Source of the DNA: Heligmosomoides polygyrus polygyrus
Taxonomy: Eukaryota > Nematoda > Chromadorea > Rhabditida > Heligmosomidae
Length of the DNA: 64,000 nt
Reading direction: 5' to 3'
Assembly (NCBI GenBank): GCA_947396885.1
Contig: OX377206.1
Coordinates: forward strand, 47,227,631-47,291,630
A program made the translations under genes and the position numbers. Positions 39,111 to 52,135 of the stretch are shown piece by piece. The first letter of the stretch is position 1. Every line of letters begins with the position of its first letter. Below the pieces are notes generated by a model that made no database searches, was not told the DNA's origin, and worked only from the letters and a program-made list of their open reading frames with translations.

Positions 39111-42100
39111 CTATGCATGTTTGACGACGTCTTCGACACGTCTTCTGAATACAGGTGCAGGTTTGGCGACGGCTGCGGCAGGATTCTTGATTCCCAGTGT
39201 TTGCTGGACGACGTATTCGGCACATATTCTGAATACCGATGCATGTTTTACGACGTATTCGGCACATATTCTGAACCCCGATGCAAGTTTGACGACGTCT
39301 GCGACACGTTTCTTGAATCTCATTGTTTGCTGGACAACGTCTGTGGCACATATTCTGAATACCGATGCATCTTTTACGACGTATTCGGCACCTATTCTGA
39401 ACCCCGATGCAAGTTTGACGACGTCTGCGACACGTTTCTTGAATCTCATTGTTTGCTGGACAACGGCTGGGGCACATACTCTGAAACCCAACGCTCGCTG
39501 GACGACGAATTCGGCACATATTCTGAATCCAGACGCATGTTTGATAACGTCTTCGACACGTCTTCTGAATCCCGATGCTGGTTTGGCGACGACTGCGGCA
39601 GGATTCTTGAATCCCAATATTTGCTTGATGACGAATTCGGCACATATTCTGAATCCCGATGCATGTTTTACGACGTATTCGGCACATATTCTGAACCCCG
39701 ATGCAAGTTTGACGACGTCTGCGACACGTTTCTTGAATCTCATTGTTTGCTGGACAACGGCTGGGGCACATACTCTGAAACCCAACGTTCGCTGGATGAC
39801 GAATTCGGCACATATTCTGAATCCCGATGCATGTTTTACGACGTATTCGGCACATATTCTGAACCCCGATGCAAGTTTGACGACGTCTGCGACACGTTTC
39901 TTGAATCTCATTGTTTGCTGGACAACGTCTGTGGCACATACTCTGAAACCCAACGTTCGCTGGACGACGAATTCGGCACATATTCTGAATCCAGACGCAT
40001 GTTTGATAACGTCTGCGACGCGTCTTCTGAATCCTGATGCAGGTTTGGCGACGACTGCAGCAGGATTCTTGATTCCCAGTGTTTGCTGGTCGACGAATTC
40101 GGCACATATTCTGAATCCAGACGCATGTTTGACGACGTCTGCGACGCGTCTTCTGAATCCTGATGCAGGTTTGGCGACGACTGCTGCACGTCTCTTAAAT
40201 TCCAATGTTCGCTGGACGACGTATTCGGCACATATTTGAATCACGACGCATGTTTGATAACGTCTTCGACACGTATTCTGAATTCCGATGCAGGTTTGGC
40301 GACGGCTGCGGCAGGATTCTTGATTCCCAATATTTGCTTGATGACGAATTCGGCACATATTCTGAATCCCGATGCATGTTTTACGACGTATTCGGCACAT
40401 ATTCTGAACCCCGATGCATGCTTGACGACGTCTGCCACACGTTTCTCGAATCTCTCCGTTTGCTGGACAACGTCTGCGGCACATACTCTGAAACCCAACG
40501 TTCGCTGGACGACGAATTCGGCACATATTCTGAATCCAGACGCATGTTTGATAACGTCTGCGACACGCCTTCTGAATACCGGTGCAGGTTTGGCGACGGC
40601 TGCGGCAGGTTTCTTGAATCCCAATGTTTGCTGGACGACGTATTCGGGACATATTTGAATCACGACGCATGTTTGATAACGTCTTCGACACGTCTTCTGA
40701 ATCCCGATGCTGGTTTGGCGACGACTGCAGCAGGATTCTTGATTCCCAGTGTTTGCAGGACGACGTATTCGGCACATATTTGAACACGACGCATGTTTGA
40801 TAACGTCTTCGACACGTCTTCTGAATCCCGATGCTGGTTTGGCGACGACTGCAGCAGGATTCTTGATTCCCAGTGTTTGCAGGACGACGTATTCGGCACA
40901 TATTTGAACACGACGCATGTTTGATAACGTCTTCGACACGTCTTCTGAATCCCGATGCTGGTTTGGCGACGACTGCGGCAGGATTCTTGAATCCCAATAT
41001 TTGCTTGATGACGAATTCGGCACATATTCTGAATCCCGATGCATGTTTTACGACGTATTCGGCACATATTCTGAACCCCGATGCAAGTTTGACGACGTCT
41101 GCGACACGTTTCTTGAATCTCATTGTTTGCTGGACAACGTCTGTGGCACATACTCTGAAACCCAACGTTCGCTGGACGACGAATTCGGCACATATTCTGA
41201 ATCCAGACGCATGTTTGATAACGTCTGCGACGCGTCTTCTGAATCCTGATGCAGGTTTGGCGACGACTGCAGCAGGATTCTTGATTCCCAGTGTTTGCTG
41301 GTCGACGAATTCGGCACATATTCTGAATCCAGACGCATGTTTGACGACGTCTGCGACGCGTCTTCTGAATCCTGATGCAGGTTTGGCGACGACTGCTGCA
41401 CGTCTCTTAAATTCCAATGTTCGCTGGACGACGTATTCGGCACATATTTGAATCACGACGCATGTTTGATAACGTCTTCGGCACATATTCTGAACCCCGA
41501 TGCAAGTTTGACGACGTCTGCGACACGTTTCTTGAATCTCATTGTTTGCTGGACAACGTCTGTGGCACATATTCTGAATACCGATGCATCTTTTACGACG
41601 TATTCGGCACCTATTCTGAACCCCGATGCAAGTTTGACGACGTCTGCGACACGTTTCTTGAATCTCATTGTTTGCTGGACAACGTATTCGGCACATACTC
41701 TGAAACCCAACGCTCGCTGGACGACGAATTCGGCACATATTCTGAATCCAGACGCATGTTTGATAACGTCTTCGACACGTCTTCTGAATCCCGATGCTGG
41801 TTTGGCGACGACTGCGGCAGGATTCTTGAATCCCAATATTTGCTTGATGACGAATTCGGCACATATTCTGAATCCCGATGCATGTTTTACGACGTATTCG
41901 GCACATATTCTGAACCCCGATGCAAGTTTGACGACGTCTGCGACACGTTTCTTGAATCTCATTGTTTGCTGGACAACGGCTGGGGCACATACTCTGAAAC
42001 CCAACGTTCGCTGGATGACGAATTCGGCACATATTCTGAATCCCGATGCATGTTTTACGACGTATTCGGCACATATTCTGAACCCCGATGCAAGTTTGAC

Positions 42101-42326
42101 GACGTCTGCGACACGTTTCTTGAATCTCATTGTTTGCTGGACAACGTCTGTGGCACATACTCTGAAACCCAACGTTCGCTGGACGACGAATTCGGCACAT
42201 ATTCTGAATCCAGACGCATGTTTGATAACGTCTGCGACGCGTCTTCTGAATCCTGATGCAGGTTTGGCGACGACTGCAGCAGGATTCTTGATTCCCAGTG
42301 TTTGCTGGTCGACGAATTCGGCACAT
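39111..42326 (-). other. Open frame of 1,071 codons in satellite, probably not a gene
   Basis: It starts at an ATG with Met-Cys-Arg-Ile-Arg-Arg-Pro-Ala and ends Val-Val-Lys-His-Ala just before a stop. The translation shifts among the three minus-strand repeat motifs. Near-copies of 1,029 codons lie at 44,178-47,267 and 47,530-50,619, because the underlying DNA is copied at 5,067 and 3,352 bp lags. Lengths differ only through gain or loss of whole monomers. No domain is recognisable; the apparent Arg- and Cys-rich composition follows from the repeat. Confidence 0.83.
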
Positions 42327-43915
42327 ATTCTGAATCCAGACGCATGTTTGACGACGTCTGCGACGCGTCTTCTGAATCCTGATGCAGGTTTGGCGACGAC
42401 TGCTGCACGTCTCTTAAATTCCAATGTTCGCTGGACGACGTATTCGGCACATATTTGAATCACGACGCATGTTTGATAACGTCTTCGACACGTATTCTGA
42501 ATTCCGATGCAGGTTTGGCGACGGCTGCGGCAGGATTCTTGATTCCCAATATTTGCTTGATGACGAATTCGGCACATATTCTGAATCCCGATGCATGTTT
42601 TACGACGTATTCGGCACATATTCTGAACCCCGATGCATGCTTGACGACGTCTGCCACACGTTTCTCGAATCTCTCCGTTTGCTGGACAACGTCTGCGGCA
42701 CATACTCTGAAACCCAACGTTCGCTGGACGACGAATTCGGCACATATTCTGAATCCAGACGCATGTTTGATAACGTCTGCGACACGCCTTCTGAATACCG
42801 GTGCAGGTTTGGCGACGGCTGCGGCAGGTTTCTTGAATCCCAATGTTTGCTGGACGACGTATTCGGGACATATTTGAATCACGACGCATGTTTGATAACG
42901 TCTTCGACACGTCTTCTGAATCCCGATGCTGGTTTGGCGACGACTGCAGCAGGATTCTTGATTCCCAGTGTTTGCAGGACGACGTATTCGGCACATATTT
43001 GAACACGACGCATGTTTGATAACGTCTTCGACACGTCTTCTGAATCCCGATGCTGGTTTGGCGACGACTGCAGCAGGATTCTTGATTCCCAGTGTTTGCA
43101 GGACGACGTATTCGGCACATATTTGAACACGACGCATGTTTGATAACGTCTTCGACACGTCTTCTGAATCCCGATGCTGGTTTGGCGACGACTGCGGCAG
43201 GATTCTTGAATCCCAATATTTGCTTGATGACGAATTCGGCACATATTCTGAATCCCGATGCATGTTTGACGACGTCTGCGACACGTTTCTTGAATCTCAT
43301 TGTTTGCTGGACAACGTCTGTGGCACATACTCTGAAACCCAACGTTCGCTGGACGACGAATTCGGCACATATTCTGAATCCAGACGCATGTTTGATAACG
43401 TCTGCGACGCGTCTTCTGAATCCTGATGCAGGTTTGGCGACGACTGCAGCAGGATTCTTGATTCCCAGTGTTTGCTGGTCGACGAATTCGGCACATATTC
43501 TGAATCCAGACGCATGTTTGACGACGTCTGCGACGCGTCTTCTGAATCCTGATGCAGGTTTGGCGACGACTGCTGCACGTCTCTTAAATTCCAATGTTCG
43601 CTGGACGACGTATTCGGCACATATTTGAATCACGACGCATGTTTGATAACGTCTTCGACACGTATTCTGAATTCCGATGCAGGTTTGGCGACGGCTGCGG
43701 CAGGATTCTTGATTCCCAATATTTGCTTGATGACGAATTCGGCACATATTCTGAATCCCGATGCATGTTTTACGACGTATTCGGCACATATTCTGAACCC
43801 CGATGCATGCTTGACGACGTCTGCCACACGTTTCTCGAATCTCTCCGTTTGCTGGACAACGTCTGCGGCACATACTCTGAAACCCAACGTTCGCTGGACG
43901 ACGAATTCGGCACAT
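41453..43915 (-). other. Open frame of 820 codons in satellite, probably not a gene
   Basis: It overlaps the 39,111-42,326 open frame on the same strand in a different frame for nearly 900 bases, which shows directly that two minus-strand frames are open at once. Repeat motifs switch at the 40 bp monomers near 43,002 and 43,128. No non-repeat residues are encoded. Confidence 0.82.
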
Positions 43916-44177
43916 ATTCTGAATCCAGACGCATGTTTGATAACGTCTGCGACACGCCTTCTGAATACCGGTGCAGGTTTGGCGACGACTGCTGCACGTC
44001 TCTTAAGTCCCAATGTTCGCTGGACGACGTATTCGGCACATATTTGAATCACGACACATGTTTGATAACGTCTTCGACACGTCTTCTGAATCCCGATGCA
44101 GGTTTGGCGACGACTGCGGCACTTCTCTTTAATCCATTCGTTTGATGGACGACTTCTGCTGCACCTACTCTGAATCC

Positions 44178-47100
44178 CTATGCATGTTTGACGACGTCTT
44201 CGACACGTCTTCTGAATACAGGTGCAGGTTTGGCGACGGCTGCGGCAGGATTCTTGATTCCCAGTGTTTGCTGGACGACGTATTCGGCACATATTCTGAA
44301 TACCGATGCATGTTTTACGACGTATTCGGCACATATTCTGAACCCCGATGCAAGTTTGACGACGTCTGCGACACGTTTCTTGAATCTCATTGTTTGCTGG
44401 ACAACGTCTGTGGCACATATTCTGAATACCGATGCATCTTTTACGACGTATTCGGCACCTATTCTGAACCCCGATGCAAGTTTGACGACGTCTGCGACAC
44501 GTTTCTTGAATCTCATTGTTTGCTGGACAACGGCTGGGGCACATACTCTGAAACCCAACGCTCGCTGGACGACGAATTCGGCACATATTCTGAATCCAGA
44601 CGCATGTTTGATAACGTCTTCGACACGTCTTCTGAATCCCGATGCTGGTTTGGCGACGACTGCGGCAGGATTCTTGAATCCCAATATTTGCTTGATGACG
44701 AATTCGGCACATATTCTGAATCCCGATGCATGTTTTACGACGTATTCGGCACATATTCTGAACCCCGATGCAAGTTTGACGACGTCTGCGACACGTTTCT
44801 TGAATCTCATTGTTTGCTGGACAACGGCTGGGGCACATACTCTGAAACCCAACGTTCGCTGGATGACGAATTCGGCACATATTCTGAATCCCGATGCATG
44901 TTTTACGACGTATTCGGCACATATTCTGAACCCCGATGCAAGTTTGACGACGTCTGCGACACGTTTCTTGAATCTCATTGTTTGCTGGACAACGTCTGTG
45001 GCACATACTCTGAAACCCAACGTTCGCTGGACGACGAATTCGGCACATATTCTGAATCCAGACGCATGTTTGATAACGTCTGCGACGCGTCTTCTGAATC
45101 CTGATGCAGGTTTGGCGACGACTGCAGCAGGATTCTTGATTCCCAGTGTTTGCTGGTCGACGAATTCGGCACATATTCTGAATCCAGACGCATGTTTGAC
45201 GACGTCTGCGACGCGTCTTCTGAATCCTGATGCAGGTTTGGCGACGACTGCTGCACGTCTCTTAAATTCCAATGTTCGCTGGACGACGTATTCGGCACAT
45301 ATTTGAATCACGACGCATGTTTGATAACGTCTTCGACACGTATTCTGAATTCCGATGCAGGTTTGGCGACGGCTGCGGCAGGATTCTTGATTCCCAATAT
45401 TTGCTTGATGACGAATTCGGCACATATTCTGAATCCCGATGCATGTTTTACGACGTATTCGGCACATATTCTGAACCCCGATGCATGCTTGACGACGTCT
45501 GCCACACGTTTCTCGAATCTCTCCGTTTGCTGGACAACGTCTGCGGCACATACTCTGAAACCCAACGTTCGCTGGACGACGAATTCGGCACATATTCTGA
45601 ATCCAGACGCATGTTTGATAACGTCTGCGACACGCCTTCTGAATACCGGTGCAGGTTTGGCGACGGCTGCGGCAGGTTTCTTGAATCCCAATGTTTGCTG
45701 GACGACGTATTCGGGACATATTTGAATCACGACGCATGTTTGATAACGTCTTCGACACGTCTTCTGAATCCCGATGCTGGTTTGGCGACGACTGCAGCAG
45801 GATTCTTGATTCCCAGTGTTTGCAGGACGACGTATTCGGCACATATTTGAACACGACGCATGTTTGATAACGTCTTCGACACGTCTTCTGAATCCCGATG
45901 CTGGTTTGGCGACGACTGCAGCAGGATTCTTGATTCCCAGTGTTTGCAGGACGACGTATTCGGCACATATTTGAACACGACGCATGTTTGATAACGTCTT
46001 CGACACGTCTTCTGAATCCCGATGCTGGTTTGGCGACGACTGCGGCAGGATTCTTGAATCCCAATATTTGCTTGATGACGAATTCGGCACATATTCTGAA
46101 TCCCGATGCATGTTTTACGACGTATTCGGCACATATTCTGAACCCCGATGCAAGTTTGACGACGTCTGCGACACGTTTCTTGAATCTCATTGTTTGCTGG
46201 ACAACGTCTGTGGCACATACTCTGAAACCCAACGTTCGCTGGACGACGAATTCGGCACATATTCTGAATCCAGACGCATGTTTGATAACGTCTGCGACGC
46301 GTCTTCTGAATCCTGATGCAGGTTTGGCGACGACTGCAGCAGGATTCTTGATTCCCAGTGTTTGCTGGTCGACGAATTCGGCACATATTCTGAATCCAGA
46401 CGCATGTTTGACGACGTCTGCGACGCGTCTTCTGAATCCTGATGCAGGTTTGGCGACGACTGCTGCACGTCTCTTAAATTCCAATGTTCGCTGGACGACG
46501 TATTCGGCACATATTTGAATCACGACGCATGTTTGATAACGTCTTCGGCACATATTCTGAACCCCGATGCAAGTTTGACGACGTCTGCGACACGTTTCTT
46601 GAATCTCATTGTTTGCTGGACAACGTCTGTGGCACATATTCTGAATACCGATGCATCTTTTACGACGTATTCGGCACCTATTCTGAACCCCGATGCAAGT
46701 TTGACGACGTCTGCGACACGTTTCTTGAATCTCATTGTTTGCTGGACAACGGCTGGGGCACATACTCTGAAACCCAACGCTCGCTGGACGACGAATTCGG
46801 CACATATTCTGAATCCAGACGCATGTTTGATAACGTCTTCGACACGTCTTCTGAATCCCGATGCTGGTTTGGCGACGACTGCGGCAGGATTCTTGAATCC
46901 CAATATTTGCTTGATGACGAATTCGGCACATATTCTGAATCCCGATGCATGTTTTACGACGTATTCGGCACATATTCTGAACCCCGATGCAAGTTTGACG
47001 ACGTCTGCGACACGTTTCTTGAATCTCATTGTTTGCTGGACAACGGCTGGGGCACATACTCTGAAACCCAACGTTCGCTGGATGACGAATTCGGCACATA

Positions 47101-47267
47101 TTCTGAATCCCGATGCATGTTTTACGACGTATTCGGCACATATTCTGAACCCCGATGCAAGTTTGACGACGTCTGCGACACGTTTCTTGAATCTCATTGT
47201 TTGCTGGACAACGTCTGTGGCACATACTCTGAAACCCAACGTTCGCTGGACGACGAATTCGGCACAT
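44178..47267 (-). other. Open frame of 1,029 codons in satellite, probably not a gene
   Basis: This is a near-copy of the open frame at 39,111-42,326, carried by the second large segment of domain VII. It begins with Met-Cys-Arg-Ile-Arg-Arg-Pro-Ala-Asn-Val and overlaps other open frames in both orientations over its whole length (for example 44,188-45,306 forward). That is expected of a repeat with several stop-free frames and not of a gene. Confidence 0.82.
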
Positions 47268-47529
47268 ATTCTGAATCCAGACGCATGTTTGATAACGTCT
47301 GCGACACGCCTTCTGAATACCGGTGCAGGTTTGGCGACGACTGCTGCACGTCTCTTAAGTCCCAATGTTCGCTGGACGACGTATTCGGCACATATTTGAA
47401 TCACGACACATGTTTGATAACGTCTTCGACACGTCTTCTGAATCCCGATGCAGGTTTGGCGACGACTGCGGCACTTCTCTTTAATCCATTCGTTTGATGG
47501 ACGACTTCTGCTGCACCTACTCTGAATCC

Positions 47530-50500
47530 CTATGCATGTTTGACGACGTCTTCGACACGTCTTCTGAATACAGGTGCAGGTTTGGCGACGGCTGCGGCAG
47601 GATTCTTGATTCCCAGTGTTTGCTGGACGACGTATTCGGCACATATTCTGAATACCGATGCATGTTTTACGACGTATTCGGCACATATTCTGAACCCCGA
47701 TGCAAGTTTGACGACGTCTGCGACACGTTTCTTGAATCTCATTGTTTGCTGGACAACGTCTGTGGCACATATTCTGAATACCGATGCATCTTTTACGACG
47801 TATTCGGCACCTATTCTGAACCCCGATGCAAGTTTGACGACGTCTGCGACACGTTTCTTGAATCTCATTGTTTGCTGGACAACGGCTGGGGCACATACTC
47901 TGAAACCCAACGCTCGCTGGACGACGAATTCGGCACATATTCTGAATCCAGACGCATGTTTGATAACGTCTTCGACACGTCTTCTGAATCCCGATGCTGG
48001 TTTGGCGACGACTGCGGCAGGATTCTTGAATCCCAATATTTGCTTGATGACGAATTCGGCACATATTCTGAATCCCGATGCATGTTTTACGACGTATTCG
48101 GCACATATTCTGAACCCCGATGCAAGTTTGACGACGTCTGCGACACGTTTCTTGAATCTCATTGTTTGCTGGACAACGGCTGGGGCACATACTCTGAAAC
48201 CCAACGTTCGCTGGATGACGAATTCGGCACATATTCTGAATCCCGATGCATGTTTTACGACGTATTCGGCACATATTCTGAACCCCGATGCAAGTTTGAC
48301 GACGTCTGCGACACGTTTCTTGAATCTCATTGTTTGCTGGACAACGTCTGTGGCACATACTCTGAAACCCAACGTTCGCTGGACGACGAATTCGGCACAT
48401 ATTCTGAATCCAGACGCATGTTTGATAACGTCTGCGACGCGTCTTCTGAATCCTGATGCAGGTTTGGCGACGACTGCAGCAGGATTCTTGATTCCCAGTG
48501 TTTGCTGGTCGACGAATTCGGCACATATTCTGAATCCAGACGCATGTTTGACGACGTCTGCGACGCGTCTTCTGAATCCTGATGCAGGTTTGGCGACGAC
48601 TGCTGCACGTCTCTTAAATTCCAATGTTCGCTGGACGACGTATTCGGCACATATTTGAATCACGACGCATGTTTGATAACGTCTTCGACACGTATTCTGA
48701 ATTCCGATGCAGGTTTGGCGACGGCTGCGGCAGGATTCTTGATTCCCAATATTTGCTTGATGACGAATTCGGCACATATTCTGAATCCCGATGCATGTTT
48801 TACGACGTATTCGGCACATATTCTGAACCCCGATGCATGCTTGACGACGTCTGCCACACGTTTCTCGAATCTCTCCGTTTGCTGGACAACGTCTGCGGCA
48901 CATACTCTGAAACCCAACGTTCGCTGGACGACGAATTCGGCACATATTCTGAATCCAGACGCATGTTTGATAACGTCTGCGACACGCCTTCTGAATACCG
49001 GTGCAGGTTTGGCGACGGCTGCGGCAGGTTTCTTGAATCCCAATGTTTGCTGGACGACGTATTCGGGACATATTTGAATCACGACGCATGTTTGATAACG
49101 TCTTCGACACGTCTTCTGAATCCCGATGCTGGTTTGGCGACGACTGCAGCAGGATTCTTGATTCCCAGTGTTTGCAGGACGACGTATTCGGCACATATTT
49201 GAACACGACGCATGTTTGATAACGTCTTCGACACGTCTTCTGAATCCCGATGCTGGTTTGGCGACGACTGCAGCAGGATTCTTGATTCCCAGTGTTTGCA
49301 GGACGACGTATTCGGCACATATTTGAACACGACGCATGTTTGATAACGTCTTCGACACGTCTTCTGAATCCCGATGCTGGTTTGGCGACGACTGCGGCAG
49401 GATTCTTGAATCCCAATATTTGCTTGATGACGAATTCGGCACATATTCTGAATCCCGATGCATGTTTTACGACGTATTCGGCACATATTCTGAACCCCGA
49501 TGCAAGTTTGACGACGTCTGCGACACGTTTCTTGAATCTCATTGTTTGCTGGACAACGTCTGTGGCACATACTCTGAAACCCAACGTTCGCTGGACGACG
49601 AATTCGGCACATATTCTGAATCCAGACGCATGTTTGATAACGTCTGCGACGCGTCTTCTGAATCCTGATGCAGGTTTGGCGACGACTGCAGCAGGATTCT
49701 TGATTCCCAGTGTTTGCTGGTCGACGAATTCGGCACATATTCTGAATCCAGACGCATGTTTGACGACGTCTGCGACGCGTCTTCTGAATCCTGATGCAGG
49801 TTTGGCGACGACTGCTGCACGTCTCTTAAATTCCAATGTTCGCTGGACGACGTATTCGGCACATATTTGAATCACGACGCATGTTTGATAACGTCTTCGG
49901 CACATATTCTGAACCCCGATGCAAGTTTGACGACGTCTGCGACACGTTTCTTGAATCTCATTGTTTGCTGGACAACGTCTGTGGCACATATTCTGAATAC
50001 CGATGCATCTTTTACGACGTATTCGGCACCTATTCTGAACCCCGATGCAAGTTTGACGACGTCTGCGACACGTTTCTTGAATCTCATTGTTTGCTGGACA
50101 ACGGCTGGGGCACATACTCTGAAACCCAACGCTCGCTGGACGACGAATTCGGCACATATTCTGAATCCAGACGCATGTTTGATAACGTCTTCGACACGTC
50201 TTCTGAATCCCGATGCTGGTTTGGCGACGACAGCGGCAGGATTCTTGAATCCCAATATTTGCTTGATGACGAATTCGGCACATATTCTGAATCCCGATGC
50301 ATGTTTTACGACGTATTCGGCACATATTCTGAACCCCGATGCAAGTTTGACGACGTCTGCGACACGTTTCTTGAATCTCATTGTTTGCTGGACAACGGCT
50401 GGGGCACATACTCTGAAACCCAACGTTCGCTGGATGACGAATTCGGCACATATTCTGAATCCCGATGCATGTTTTACGACGTATTCGGCACATATTCTGA

Positions 50501-50619
50501 ACCCCGATGCAAGTTTGACGACGTCTGCGACACGTTTCTTGAATCTCATTGTTTGCTGGACAACGTCTGTGGCACATACTCTGAAACCCAACGTTCGCTG
50601 GACGACGAATTCGGCACAT
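47530..50619 (-). other. Open frame of 1,029 codons in satellite, probably not a gene
   Basis: This is the third copy of the same open stretch, in the segment starting near 47,494. It differs from the 44,178-47,267 copy by at least one residue change (Cys for Ser in Cys-Arg-Ser-Arg-Arg, from the base change at about 50,231). Conservation between the copies reflects DNA-level homogenisation, because silent and replacement sites are equally unchanged. Confidence 0.82.
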
Positions 50620-50716
50620 ATTCTGAATCCAGACGCATGTTTGACGACGTCTGCGACGCGTCTTCTGAATCCTGATGCAGGTTTGGCGACGACTGCTGCA
50701 CGTCTCTTAAATTCCA

Positions 50717-52135
50717 ATGTTCGCTGGACGACGTATTCGGCACATATTTGAATCACGACGCATGTTTGATAACGTCTTCGACACGTATTCTGAATTCCGA
50801 TGCAGGTTTGGCGACGGCTGCGGCAGGATTCTTGATTCCCAATATTTGCTTGATGACGAATTCGGCACATATTCTGAATCCCGATGCATGTTTTACGACG
50901 TATTCGGCACATATTCTGAACCCCGATGCATGCTTGACGACGTCTGCCACACGTTTCTCGAATCTCTCCGTTTGCTGGACAACGTCTGCGGCACATACTC
51001 TGAAACCCAACGTTCGCTGGACGACGAATTCGGCACATATTCTGAATCCAGACGCATGTTTGATAACGTCTGCGACACGCCTTCTGAATACCGGTGCAGG
51101 TTTGGCGACGGCTGCGGCAGGTTTCTTGAATCCCAATGTTTGCTGGACGACGTATTCGGGACATATTTGAATCACGACGCATGTTTGATAACGTCTTCGA
51201 CACGTCTTCTGAATCCCGATGCTGGTTTGGCGACGACTGCAGCAGGATTCTTGATTCCCAGTGTTTGCTTGATGACGTATTCGGCACCTATTCTGAACCC
51301 CGATGCAAGTTTGACGACGTCTGCGACACGTTTCTTGAATCTCATTGTTTGCTGGACAACGGCTGGGGCACATACTCTGAAACCCAACGCTCGCTGGACG
51401 ACGAATTCGGCACATATTCTGAATCCAGACGCATGTTTGATAACGTCTTCGACACGTCTTCTGAATCCCGATGCTGGTTTGGCGACGACTGCGGCAGGAT
51501 TCTTGAATCCCAATATTTGCTTGATGACGAATTCGGCACATATTCTGAATCCCGATGCATGTTTTACGACGTATTCGGCACATATTCTGAACCCCGATGC
51601 AAGTTTGACGACGTCTGCGACACGTTTCTTGAATCTCATTGTTTGCTGGACAACGGCTGGGGCACATACTCTGAAACCCAACGTTCGCTGGATGACGAAT
51701 TCGGCACATATTCTGAATCCCGATGCATGTTTTACGACGTATTCGGCACATATTCTGAACCCCGATGCAAGTTTGACGACGTCTGCGACACGTTTCTTGA
51801 ATCTCATTGTTTGCTGGACAACGTCTGTGGCACATACTCTGAAACCCAACGTTCGCTGGACGACGAATTCGGCACATATTCTGAATCCAGACGCATGTTT
51901 GATAACGTCTGCGACGCGTCTTCTGAATCCTGATGCAGGTTTGGCGACGACTGCAGCAGGATTCTTGATTCCCAGTGTTTGCTGGTCGACGAATTCGGCA
52001 CATATTCTGAATCCAGACGCATGTTTGACGACGTCTGCGACGCGTCTTCTGAATCCTGATGCAGGTTTGGCGACGACTGCTGCACGTCTCTTAAATTCCA
52101 ATGTTCGCTGGACGACGTATTCGGCACATATTTGA
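50717..52135 (+). other. Longest forward open frame (472 codons), probably not a gene
   Basis: It begins in the Ser-Glu-Ser-Arg-Cys repeat frame and changes to the Leu-Asn-Pro-Asp-Ala-Cys frame after the 41 bp monomer near 51,170. It ends, like most forward frames in this array, at CAT-ATT-TGA of another 41 bp monomer. It lies opposite minus-strand open frames covering the same bases. Confidence 0.82.

Larger units (their letters stand above)
39079..51270. repeat. Array domain VII: 5,067 and 3,352 bp segments
   Basis: Three long segments start at about 39,075, 44,142 and 47,494, with lags of 5,067 and 3,352 bp. Their first 1,130 bases look identical. The first is longer because it contains an internal copy at a lag of 2,219 bp (40,205 and 42,424). 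Characteristic sub-units are GATGCAAGTTTGACGACG, TTTCTTGAATCTCATTG, ACAACGGCTGGGGCACATAC and CGGCACCTATTC. The M unit is almost absent here. Most monomers are 42 bp and minus-strand stops are rare, so the longest open frames of the window lie in this domain. Confidence 0.86.
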
